A stretch of 14,922 nt of DNA from an uncultured Clostridia bacterium (GCA_934281515.1 CAKQXG010000040.1:1-14922), one strand, 5' to 3'; positions 8,117 to 14,641 are shown, counted from the first letter of the stretch. Numbers and translations: made by a program. Notes: generated from the sequence alone by a model not told the origin.

Positions 8117-8917
8117 GTGAAGAACAAAAAACTGTTGATAATCATTGCCGTTGTCGTAGGCGTGATTGCCCTGGTAGTTATACTTGCCGCATGTTTCAGC
8201 GTACATTCGGCAAACGTGGTGTTTTTCAACGCCGACGGTAGCAAATACATCATTCCGAGTGCTGATTCGGGCGCGCCGTCAAGCGACGACGTAATGAAGG
8301 TTGTCGGCGGTAAAAGCGTGTTCGGCATCAACAAGCAAAATTTGATGACCGAGCTTAATACCCGTTTCCACGGCTACATTGCGGTGGCGGTGCGTATATC
8401 GTTCCCCGACAAATTGACCGTTGCATTTGTTCCTAGCGAAATTTGCGCCAAGTTGTCCAGTGTAACCAAGGAAGTTATTTACCTTGACAGCATGGGCAAT
8501 ATCGTCGAACACAAGGACGGTGCCAATGCCGTAGACATCTCTTCGGCGTTCCGTACGCAGACAATTGCCGACATCACTGTCGGTAAGCCGCTTGTGTTCG
8601 CCAACGAAATAGACAACGTACATCTCAAGCAGGTGCTTACAGCAGTCAACGCTATGTGGCGTTGCTATCTCGATTACGACGATATCCCCGCTATTCTGGG
8701 CGAAAGCAACGTGTTCGGTTACAAAGACGGAGACTTGACAATCACTATCAAGAATACCGCCACAATCATATTGAAGTCTCCCGAAAAGGGCGACCTTGGC
8801 GAACGCGTGATACGTGGGTTGAGCGTGTACTTCAAGAGTGACGACAACATGCAGAACAGCGGCACGGTGATAATCGTATCTCCCGACGGAAGCGTGCGCG
8901 AAGAGAAGTCTGACTAA
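8117..8917 (+). CDS. ftsQ: Divergent cell division protein FtsQ/DivIB
   Basis: Bitopic membrane protein, inferred to be the FtsQ/DivIB scaffold that links divisome assembly to septal synthesis. It is 266 residues: a basic start (KNKK), one membrane segment at about 5-27, then an extracytoplasmic domain. The region at about 85-135 has the FtsQ pattern of a POTRA-like strand pair (VRISFPDKLTVAFVPSE) followed by the strand and turn IYLDSMGNIVE seen at the start of the family's beta domain. The GTG start at 8117 is supported by CGAGG at 8106-8110, six bases upstream. The position just before ftsA and ftsZ strongly backs the call, since the sequence itself is weakly conserved. A different extracytoplasmic anchor protein is the less likely alternative. 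Confidence 0.78.
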   Translation: MKNKKLLIIIAVVVGVIALVVILAACFSVHSANVVFFNADGSKYIIPSADSGAPSSDDVMKVVGGKSVFGINKQNLMTELNTRFHGYIAVAVRISFPDKLTVAFVPSEICAKLSSVTKEVIYLDSMGNIVEHKDGANAVDISSAFRTQTIADITVGKPLVFANEIDNVHLKQVLTAVNAMWRCYLDYDDIPAILGESNVFGYKDGDLTITIKNTATIILKSPEKGDLGERVIRGLSVYFKSDDNMQNSGTVIIVSPDGSVREEKSD

Positions 8918-9002
8918 TCTTTGCGGCATATCCGCATCCCATACAGGCGGCAGTGCGGCGTGACAAACACGCTCGGACACAGCCAATCACGGAGGAAAAC
9001 TA

Positions 9003-10145
9003 ATGAAAAACAGCGTATATATACTGGACTTCGGTTCGAGCAAAGTTACTTGCATGGCGGCGACCAAAGTGTCGGACAACGGCGAGTTTGTGATAAAAGC
9101 CGTCGGTCAAACCGCCTACAACGGGTTTGACGAGAACGGTTGGTACGAACCCGACGCATTGAAGAGCGCGATTGAAGGCGCAATTCTGCAAGTGGAAGGC
9201 AAGATGAAAACCAGCGTCAAGCAACTGTTTGTCGGTGTACCCGGTGCCTTTTGCGCAGTTGCCACCAGCGAGGCAAGCATCACCTATCGCAGCAAAACCA
9301 AAATCGACGAAAACGACGTTGTCGAGATTGTCAAGAAAGCCGACATCTACGGTTGCGGAAGCGACTACACGGCATTGGGCGGTAAGCCTGTGTACTTTAT
9401 TATCGACGGCGCAATCAAGGCGGTTGACGTGGTTGGCAACATTGCAAGCAAACTTACGGGTCTGGTCAGTTTCAGCTACATGAAAAACTACTTCAAAAAG
9501 ACCGTTTCCCGCGCGCTGTCGGCACTTGGCATTGCCGACGTTACCTACATCAACACTTGCGAGGCACAAGCCAAGTATGTGGCGCAACAAATGCGTAGCA
9601 CGGATTGTTGTATAGTGGTGGACATCGGACACATCACGACGTCGGTATCGCTGTGCGGCGGCAACGCTTTGTTGTTCCAACGCACGTTTGCACTTGGCAG
9701 CGGTTACTTCGCAGGTGACCTTACCAAGGTTTTGGGGTGCGACTTCCAGTTCGCCATGCAGATACTGGAGCGCGTCAACCTCAATCTCGACGTCAAGAAC
9801 GGCGATATTTACACGGTCAACGGCAAGGCGGTGGACGCAAATCAGGTCAACGAAGTCATCAAGGCACGTATACAGCAAATTTCGCACTACATTGTCAAGA
9901 GCTTCAACGACTGCGACAAGGAGATACCGCGTACAACTCCGATTGTATTGACGGGCGGCGGACTGACCTATTTGCGCGGTGGCGCCGACTACCTGGCAAG
10001 TCAATTGATGAAGTCTCTGCGCGTGTACGACAGTGTAAATCCGCAAACAAAGCGCAACGAGTATACAAGCAGTTACGGCTTGATTGCCGAAGCACTGCGC
10101 CGCTCGACCAAGCGCAGGGGCATACTGTCTCTGTTCCGTAAGTAG
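9003..10145 (+). CDS. ftsA: Cell division protein FtsA, actin-like FtsZ membrane anchor
   Basis: Actin-fold ATPase that tethers FtsZ filaments to the membrane and recruits later divisome proteins. The 380 residues show the phosphate-1 motif (LDFGSSKV) at the start, an SHS2-like 1C region (about 80-160), a phosphate-2 motif at 207-214 (DIGHITTS) and the adenosine motif VLTGGGLTYLRGG near the C-terminus. The protein ends in a basic amphipathic tail (KRRGILSLFRK) that matches the FtsA membrane-targeting helix. It is shorter than the 420-440 residues usual for FtsA. CGGAGG at 8990-8995, seven bases before the ATG, fixes the start. An 85-base gap with a small hairpin (8922-8936) separates it from ftsQ. 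The phosphate-2 motif departs from the common DIGGGTTD form, a mild oddity. Confidence 0.9.
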   Translation: MKNSVYILDFGSSKVTCMAATKVSDNGEFVIKAVGQTAYNGFDENGWYEPDALKSAIEGAILQVEGKMKTSVKQLFVGVPGAFCAVATSEASITYRSKTKIDENDVVEIVKKADIYGCGSDYTALGGKPVYFIIDGAIKAVDVVGNIASKLTGLVSFSYMKNYFKKTVSRALSALGIADVTYINTCEAQAKYVAQQMRSTDCCIVVDIGHITTSVSLCGGNALLFQRTFALGSGYFAGDLTKVLGCDFQFAMQILERVNLNLDVKNGDIYTVNGKAVDANQVNEVIKARIQQISHYIVKSFNDCDKEIPRTTPIVLTGGGLTYLRGGADYLASQLMKSLRVYDSVNPQTKRNEYTSSYGLIAEALRRSTKRRGILSLFRK

Positions 10146-10252
10146 GGCAATAACGTGCATCATAGCGGCATACACAACAATAGATTTTACGAAGTGCGGC
10201 GGCAAAACGTACCGTCGCAACGAGATAAACATAGTTAATTTTGGAGGAATTT

Positions 10253-11464
10253 ATGGATTACGCTTCAACCGGAAGTATTGCAAAAATTATGATCATCGGT
10301 GTAGGCGGTGGCGGCGGCAATGCGGTCAACGCAATGATGAAAGCGGGTATCAACAATGTGGAGTTTCTTGCCCTCAACACCGATCAACAAGCGCTCAACA
10401 AGCTTACTTGCAAAAAGATGGCTATCGGCGAAAAGCTTACCAAGGGTTTGGGCGCAGGCGCTAACCCCGAAGTCGGTCGCGCCGCTGCACTTGAAAGCAA
10501 GGAAAAAATTCAGGAAGCGTTGCAAGGCGTTGACCTGCTGTTTATTGCCGCAGGTATGGGCGGCGGTACCGGTACGGGCGCGGCTCCCGTTGTGGCGCAG
10601 ATCGCCAAGGAATTGGAAATTCTGACCGTTGCGGTTGTCACAAAACCCTTCAACTTCGAGGGAATCCGCCGTATGAAGAACGCCGAACTAGGTATCGAAA
10701 ACCTCAAGGGTAACGTCGACAGCCTTGTAATCGTGCAAAACGAAAAGTTGAACCGCGAAAAGAACTTCAGCATTATGAACGCTTTCGGCAAAGCCGACGA
10801 AATCCTGTTGCAAGGTATCCGCGGTATTACCGATATCGTTGTGCAGGAAGGTCGTATCAACCTTGACCTTGCCGACGTCAAGTACGTCATGCGCAACAGC
10901 GGTATGGCGCACATGGGTATCGGCGAAGGTCGCGGCAAAAACAAGACAATCGACGCTATCCGCAAGGCAGTGTATTCGCCCCTGCTTGAAACGACGATTC
11001 AAGGCGCAAGCAGCCTTATCGTCAATTTCCGCGGCGGCGAGGATCTGTTGCTTGACGAAATCAACGTGGGCGTTGACCTTGTAAGACAGGTTATTTCGCC
11101 TGACGCAAACGTTCTGTTCGGCGTAGGATTTGACCCTGCAATGAAGGATGAGGTGCAGGTTACGTTGATTGCTACCGGTTTTACCGGCGGACAAGACAGT
11201 CAGACGAGCTTTTTCAGCAGTGAAGCGGCTACGCAGGTTGCGGCAAACAACATTGCACGCAACAACGGTGCGCAACGCGTGGCGGAAGTTACTCCGCAAC
11301 AAGGCGTCGGACAAATGCAACAACAGACTGCCGCAACTCAAGCCAACGGCGGTATCGGCGGCGCACAACAACGTCCCGGTGCAAACGGCGGCGGTATCAA
11401 CGGCACAATTTCCGTCGACGAGGATCCCAGCGTTCCTCCCTTCCTTAGAAAAATGAGAGGTTAA
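10253..11464 (+). CDS. ftsZ: Cell division protein FtsZ (bacterial tubulin)
   Basis: GTPase that polymerises into the Z-ring at the division site. 403 residues. I start it at ATG 10253, not the in-frame TTG at 10241, because the strong GGAGG site (10243-10247) lies inside that extension. The tubulin signature GGGTGTG is at 103-109 and the T7 catalytic loop residues N203, D205 and D208 (NLDLAD) are intact, so polymerisation-linked GTP hydrolysis is expected. After the globular domain comes a low-complexity Gln/Gly/Asn-rich linker (about 330-390) and a conserved C-terminal peptide (VPPFLRKMRG) that would bind FtsA or other anchors. It follows ftsA by 107 bases and precedes asnS by five. Confidence 0.98.
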   Translation: MDYASTGSIAKIMIIGVGGGGGNAVNAMMKAGINNVEFLALNTDQQALNKLTCKKMAIGEKLTKGLGAGANPEVGRAAALESKEKIQEALQGVDLLFIAAGMGGGTGTGAAPVVAQIAKELEILTVAVVTKPFNFEGIRRMKNAELGIENLKGNVDSLVIVQNEKLNREKNFSIMNAFGKADEILLQGIRGITDIVVQEGRINLDLADVKYVMRNSGMAHMGIGEGRGKNKTIDAIRKAVYSPLLETTIQGASSLIVNFRGGEDLLLDEINVGVDLVRQVISPDANVLFGVGFDPAMKDEVQVTLIATGFTGGQDSQTSFFSSEAATQVAANNIARNNGAQRVAEVTPQQGVGQMQQQTAATQANGGIGGAQQRPGANGGGINGTISVDEDPSVPPFLRKMRG

Positions 11465-11469
11465 ACCTT

Positions 11470-12864
11470 ATGGACAGATTGCTTATCAAATCTTTGTTTG
11501 CAGACAGTGCCAAGTACGCCGATCGGACTGTCACCGTTTGCGGTTGGGCGCGTACCATACGCGACAGCAAGGTGTTCGGTTTCATCGAGCTTAACGACGG
11601 CAGTTGCTTCAAATGTCTGCAAGTGGTGTTCGAACAAGGTCAAATCGACAACTTCGACGAGATTGCCAAACTTAACGTCGGCAGTTCGCTTGTTGTAACG
11701 GGCAAAGTGGTGCTTACTCCGCAAAACAAACAACCGCTTGAAATCAAGGCGACCAAGATCGAAGTGGAAGGTAAGTCCACTCCCGACTACCCCTTGCAAA
11801 AAAAGCGTCACTCGGTGGAGTTTCTTCGCGAGATTGCCCATTTGCGCCCTCGTACAAATCTTATTTCGGCAACCATGCGCGTACGTAGCGAAGCGGCGTT
11901 TGCGTTGCACAACTTTTTCCACAGTCGCGGATTTGTGTACGTACACACTCCGCTTATCACCGCAAGCGACTGCGAAGGCGCAGGCGAGATGTTCCGCGTA
12001 ACCACGCTTGACATGAACAACGTTCCCAAGACGGACGACGGCAAGGTGGACTACAGCAAGGACTTTTTCGGTAAGTCTGCCAACCTGACCGTGTCCGGAC
12101 AACTCAACGCCGAAACCTACGCTATGGCGTTTGGCAATGTGTATACGTTCGGACCTACATTCCGCGCGGAGAAGTCCAACACTTTGCGTCATGCCGCCGA
12201 GTTTTGGATGATCGAGCCGGAGATCGCTTTTGCCGATCTTGCCGACGACATGCAACTTGCCGAAGATATGCTGAAGTCGGTCATCAATCACGTATTGACG
12301 ACCTGCCCCGACGAAATCGAGTTTTTCAACAACTTTGTTGACAACGGTTTAAAAGAACGCTTGACGAAACTTGTCAACAGCCACTTTGAGCGCATGAGCT
12401 ACACCAAAGCGATCGAATTGCTTACGCCGCACAACAGCGAGTTCGAGTTCCCAGTTCATTGGGGCAGCGACATCGCTACCGAACACGAACGTTTCCTGAC
12501 TGAAAAGATTGTCGGCGGACCCGTGTTTGTGACCGACTATCCGAAGGAGATCAAGTCTTTCTACATGCGTCTCAATGACGACGGCAAGACCGTTGCGGCA
12601 ACCGACATGCTGGTGCCCGGCGTTGGTGAGCTTATCGGCGGCAGTCAACGTGAGGAACGTATGGACGTGTTGCTTGCACGCATGCAGGAACTAGGCCTGA
12701 AACAGGAGGACTACTGGTGGTACCTGGAACTGCGCAAGTACGGCGGTACCAAGCACGCAGGCTTCGGCTTGGGGTTTGAACGCCTTGTGATGTACCTGAC
12801 GGGCGTACAAAACATAAGGGACGTGTTGCCCTTCCCGCGCACTGTCGGCACGTGCAATTTTTAG
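11470..12864 (+). CDS. asnS: Asparaginyl-tRNA synthetase (AsnS)
   Basis: Class IIb aminoacyl-tRNA synthetase that charges tRNA-Asn with asparagine in the cytosol. In 464 residues it has an N-terminal OB-fold anticodon-binding domain (GWARTIRDSKVFGFIELNDG at about 20-39) and a catalytic core with motif 2 around FRAE (231-234) and motif 3 GFGLGFER ending at R438. The end NIRDVLPFPRTVGTCNF is the AsnRS rather than AspRS form. The ATG is five bases after the ftsZ stop, and GAGAGG inside the end of ftsZ serves as ribosome binding site, so the gene is probably cotranscribed with the division genes. This is an unusual neighbour for ftsZ with no obvious mechanistic link. No T-box leader is possible in this gap. 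Confidence 0.96.
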   Translation: MDRLLIKSLFADSAKYADRTVTVCGWARTIRDSKVFGFIELNDGSCFKCLQVVFEQGQIDNFDEIAKLNVGSSLVVTGKVVLTPQNKQPLEIKATKIEVEGKSTPDYPLQKKRHSVEFLREIAHLRPRTNLISATMRVRSEAAFALHNFFHSRGFVYVHTPLITASDCEGAGEMFRVTTLDMNNVPKTDDGKVDYSKDFFGKSANLTVSGQLNAETYAMAFGNVYTFGPTFRAEKSNTLRHAAEFWMIEPEIAFADLADDMQLAEDMLKSVINHVLTTCPDEIEFFNNFVDNGLKERLTKLVNSHFERMSYTKAIELLTPHNSEFEFPVHWGSDIATEHERFLTEKIVGGPVFVTDYPKEIKSFYMRLNDDGKTVAATDMLVPGVGELIGGSQREERMDVLLARMQELGLKQEDYWWYLELRKYGGTKHAGFGLGFERLVMYLTGVQNIRDVLPFPRTVGTCNF

Positions 12865-12885
12865 TATTTGTAGTATTGTGATATT

Positions 12886-12957
12886 GTGGGGAGAAACCTT
12901 TTCGGTGAAAAGCGTTTCTCCCCACACCCCTTTTCCCAAAGCTTTGGGTAAAAGTGG
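12886..12957. repeat. Double-hairpin composite element after asnS
   Basis: First hairpin: arms 12886-12903 and 12907-12925 pair over 18 bases with one bulged base around a GGT loop (GTGGGGAGAAAC at its base). It is followed directly by a second hairpin centred on the perfect palindrome CCCAAAGCTTTGGG (12935-12948), with flanking CCCCTTTT pairing to AAAAGTGG apart from single interruptions. No long T-run follows, so it is not a standard terminator, although it could block exonucleases or weakly terminate the asnS transcript. Confidence 0.6.
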
Positions 12958-13099
12958 AGGAGGGTAAAATGTTGAATAAATCGGTGTATATAGAAGTAGA
13001 GTAATTCTCTAACCTGCCTTGGTAATTTTCAGTCGGTATCTTATACCTATAGCAATATAAAGCTTTTATAAAAATGTCGTGTTCGACCAAAAGTCGCCG

Positions 13100-13245
13100 G
13101 TATTTGTAGCGTGCAATTTTTATTCGGTCACATGTGTTTTCAAATAACTACACAAAGTTTTTGAAAAAAAAACGACTAGTATTTGTAGCGTACAATTCTA
13201 ATTCGGTCACATGTGTTTTCAAATAACTATACAAAGTTTTTGAAA
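13100..13245. repeat. Pair of 67-base direct repeats
   Basis: Copies at 13100-13166 and 13179-13245 begin GTATTTGTAGCGT and end TTTTTGAAA; by eye they differ at four positions and are separated by 12 bases. Each contains the palindrome CACATGTG and a hairpin whose arms are TTTTCAAATAACT and AGTTTTTGAAA. The substitution ACTACAC to ACTATAC falls in the hairpin loop. Too few and too long for a CRISPR array. Confidence 0.85.
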
Positions 13246-13255
13246 GGATAGGGGC

Positions 13256-13347
13256 GTGGGGGAAGGAAAAACTTTTTTCAAAAAGTTTTCCTTCCCCCAC
13301 AATACTACCCGTTTCAAAAAAGTTTTCCTTCCCCACAAAACTATCCG
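13256..13347. repeat. GGGGGAAGGAAAA hairpin with duplicated right arm
   Basis: Arms 13256-13277 and 13280-13300 pair over about 20 bases with one extra A, giving a very stable hairpin whose sequence matches the one at 1530-1571. The right arm with its tail is then repeated: units 13276-13311 and 13312-13347 are both 36 bases and nearly identical (TTTCAAAAA.GTTTTCCTTCCCC then ACTA.CCG). The second unit lacks a left arm of its own. Confidence 0.75.
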
Positions 13348-13397
13348 TATATTTTACTACTGTCTGGTCCACAATAGTGGCAGGAGGTAGTTTCTGT

Positions 13398-13622
13398 ATG
13401 AAAACCAAGAACTGTAACAACAAGACTAACCAATCTGCTACTAAAAATTGCACCAAGAAAAACTGCAAATCGACCAAGACTTCCGACTGCGGCGGCGGTG
13501 CAAGAAAAACTCGTAACTCTGCCGACACGGAAAGCGACAGCGACCCACTAGGCAGTTACACAGGCAACCCCGTAGGGCTGGGCAAGTACGAAAAGCCCGT
13601 ACAAGACGCCGACGACCTGTAA
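13398..13622 (+). CDS. Small hypothetical protein, Cys/Lys/Asn-rich start and acidic tail
   Basis: 74 residues; I do not recognise the family with certainty. ATG 13398 is chosen over the in-frame GTG at 13377 because AGGAGG at 13382-13387 lies between them, ten bases before the ATG. Residues 1-31 are basic and rich in Lys, Asn and Thr with four cysteines at 6, 18, 23 and 31. A short Gly/Ser linker follows, then an acidic section with DPLGSYTGNP at 49-58 and the end PVQDADDL at 67-74, which looks like a defined motif rather than random sequence. There is no membrane segment or signal peptide. It stands alone, preceded by the repeat region and followed by a strong terminator, which supports a real transcribed gene. 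Function unknown. Confidence 0.7.
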   Translation: MKTKNCNNKTNQSATKNCTKKNCKSTKTSDCGGGARKTRNSADTESDSDPLGSYTGNPVGLGKYEKPVQDADDL

Positions 13623-13635
13623 TCGTCGAGCAGGA

Positions 13636-13674
13636 AAAGCATTGTCCGATTGAATGTCGGTCAATGCTTTTTTT
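13636..13674 (+). terminator. Intrinsic terminator after the small ORF
   Basis: Arms AAAGCATTGTCCGA (13636-13649) and TCGGTCAATGCTTT (13657-13670) pair with one mismatch around a 7-base loop, ending in seven T (13668-13674). On the opposite strand the stem is followed by TTTTCC, so it may also work weakly for the - strand ORF at 13742-13957. Confidence 0.85.
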
Positions 13675-13741
13675 ATTGTCGTTGTTTAGGCTATATCGGT
13701 TTTGCGACGTTATGCGCAAGGTAAGTTTGTACGGCAAAGGT

Positions 13742-13957
13742 TTACTCTTTAAACGGCGTACCGCATTGTGTTTCGAGTGTAAGTTTGCTTGTTCTGCCGT
13801 CGCACTGAAACATGATTCGTTTGCCGTTTCGGCAACATACAAAGCCTACGCAATTGTCCGTGCAACACGGTTCGTGGCAGGGCGGTTTTCGTTTTGGCGG
13901 ATGTCTGCATGCGCAAACCGTCGATTGGTAGGTGTCCTCGTTTACAAACCTTTTCAT
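13742..13957 (-). CDS. Possible small cysteine-rich protein
   Basis: 71-residue open frame on the - strand, of no family I can name. It has ten cysteines (15, 17, 27, 31, 32, 36, 41, 42, 52, 65) with CxC and two CC pairs in a basic, Pro-containing middle section, suggesting metal binding or disulfides if real. In its favour: an AGGGG ribosome binding site (13964-13968 on this strand) six bases before the ATG, codon choice like the neighbouring genes, and a position that fills an otherwise empty gap between a bidirectional terminator and the acpP promoter. A TTGACA box (13997-14002) lies upstream, but the matching -10 (13973-13978, TATTTT, spacing 18) is poor and would place the transcript start on the ribosome binding site. 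Chance ORF remains possible. Confidence 0.45.
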   Translation of the reverse strand: MKRFVNEDTYQSTVCACRHPPKRKPPCHEPCCTDNCVGFVCCRNGKRIMFQCDGRTSKLTLETQCGTPFKE

Positions 13958-14007
13958 TTGTTTCCCCTAGTCAAAATATGTATTTTTTACTTTTTGTGTC
14001 AAAACAG

Positions 14008-14036
14008 TTGAAAAGTAAACAAAAGTGTACTATAAT
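14008..14036 (+). promoter_or_regulatory. Sigma-A type promoter of acpP
   Basis: TTGAAA at 14008-14013 and a perfect TATAAT at 14031-14036, 17 bases apart, 24 bases before the acpP ATG. A strong housekeeping promoter fits the high demand for acyl carrier protein. Confidence 0.85.
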
Positions 14037-14060
14037 AGTAGTATCCTAGGAGGAATAACC

Positions 14061-14294
14061 ATGGTTTTCGAAAAAGTTAAAAAGATACTTGCAGAACAAC
14101 TTAACATCGACGATATCGACTCCATCAAGATGGACAGCAACATTGTTACCGATCTTCACGCAGACAGCCTTGACATGGTGGAACTGCTGATGAGCTTCGA
14201 GGACAACTTCAACATCACCGTTCCCGAAGAGATGGCAAACGAGCTTGTTACGGTGGAAGCAATCGTCAAGTTTATCGAGTCTCAAACAAAGTAA
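14061..14294 (+). CDS. acpP: Acyl carrier protein (AcpP)
   Basis: Small cytosolic carrier that holds growing acyl chains on a 4'-phosphopantetheine arm during type II fatty acid synthesis. 77 residues, the standard length. The prosthetic group site is S36 in HADSLDMVELL, and the acidic helix II that contacts partner enzymes follows. The rest (KILAEQLNIDD at the start, FNITVPEEMANELVTVEAIV later) is typical. AGGAGG at 14048-14053 lies seven bases before the ATG. The gene is monocistronic, with its own promoter and terminator and no fab genes next to it. The consensus signals suggest constitutive high expression. Confidence 0.96.
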   Translation: MVFEKVKKILAEQLNIDDIDSIKMDSNIVTDLHADSLDMVELLMSFEDNFNITVPEEMANELVTVEAIVKFIESQTK

Positions 14295-14309
14295 GTAGTG
14301 GCATTTTGC

Positions 14310-14342
14310 TTCCGCGTTTGCATTGTCAAACGCGGAATTTTT
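14310..14342 (+). terminator. Intrinsic terminator of acpP
   Basis: Perfect 11-bp stem TTCCGCGTTTG (14310-14320) / CAAACGCGGAA (14327-14337), 6-base loop, then five T. Sixteen bases after the acpP stop codon. Confidence 0.9.
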
Positions 14343-14524
14343 ATTGCTTACTTGTCGTGAATGGGTGCGTCGAAACGATACTTGCGGTTTGCCGACTATG
14401 CATAAAAACCACGGAATACTTACAGCCAGAACCGATTTTTGTGTGCGATTTGCACCCGACAAATGAATGTGAATGTTGTTACTTACTCGCCTTACAATGG
14501 CTCAACTATGACGGAAATTCGCGT

Positions 14525-14558
14525 TTGATAGAATACTATTTCAGACATAGTATTCTAT
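14525..14558 (+). promoter_or_regulatory. Candidate promoter overlapped by a perfect 12-bp inverted repeat
   Basis: ATAGAATACTAT (14528-14539) and ATAGTATTCTAT (14547-14558) are exact inverted copies around a 7-base spacer. They cover a plausible promoter: TTGATA at 14525-14530 and TAGTAT at 14548-14553 with a 17-base spacer. The layout suits a repressor operator for the downstream repair gene. The -10 box is only four of six to consensus, so the promoter part is tentative. Confidence 0.4.
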
Positions 14559-14641
14559 ATTTTGCTTTAAAACAATATGGATTCTGTCTTAAACGCCCGT
14601 TTTGACCGATTCGGGCGTATTAGCAGGGAAAGTGAAGAAAA

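Larger units (their letters stand above)
12865..13397. other. 533-base repeat- and hairpin-rich intergenic region
   Basis: No convincing gene on either strand. The AT content is clearly higher than in the flanking genes. In order it holds a long hairpin (12886-12925), a second palindromic hairpin (12927-12957), an AT-rich stretch with minor palindromes (for example GGTATcttATACC near 13036-13048), two 67-base direct repeats (13100-13166 and 13179-13245), a third long hairpin (13256-13300) and a 36-base tandem duplication that includes its right arm (13276-13347). A small CCACaataGTGG hairpin (13369-13380) sits just before the ribosome binding site of the next gene. Confidence 0.8.
14295..14641. 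other. 347-base intergenic region between acpP and the AlkD-like gene
   Basis: Contains the acpP terminator (14310-14342), then about 180 bases in which I see no gene or clear signal, then a palindrome-covered promoter candidate (14525-14558) and a short GC-rich hairpin (ACGCCCG 14593-14599 with CGGGCGT 14612-14618) in the probable leader of the next gene. Confidence 0.7.

Noticed and set aside
13100..13245. CRISPR array
   Set aside because: Only two repeat units of 67 bases with a 12-base spacer, no cas genes; does not fit CRISPR geometry.
12865..13397. Insertion sequence remnant or tRNA
   Set aside because: No transposase fragment in any frame, no terminal inverted repeats bounding the region, and no cloverleaf or T-loop sequence.
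13664..14011. 115-codon + strand open frame before acpP
   Set aside because: Begins inside the T-run of a terminator, lacks a ribosome binding site, and competes with a better supported - strand frame.
14046..14462. 138-codon - strand frame
   Set aside because: Entirely antisense to acpP and its terminator; no plausible start signal.
14306..14605. 99-codon + strand open frame after acpP
   Set aside because: Starts in the acpP terminator, has no ribosome binding site and overlaps the palindromic promoter region.
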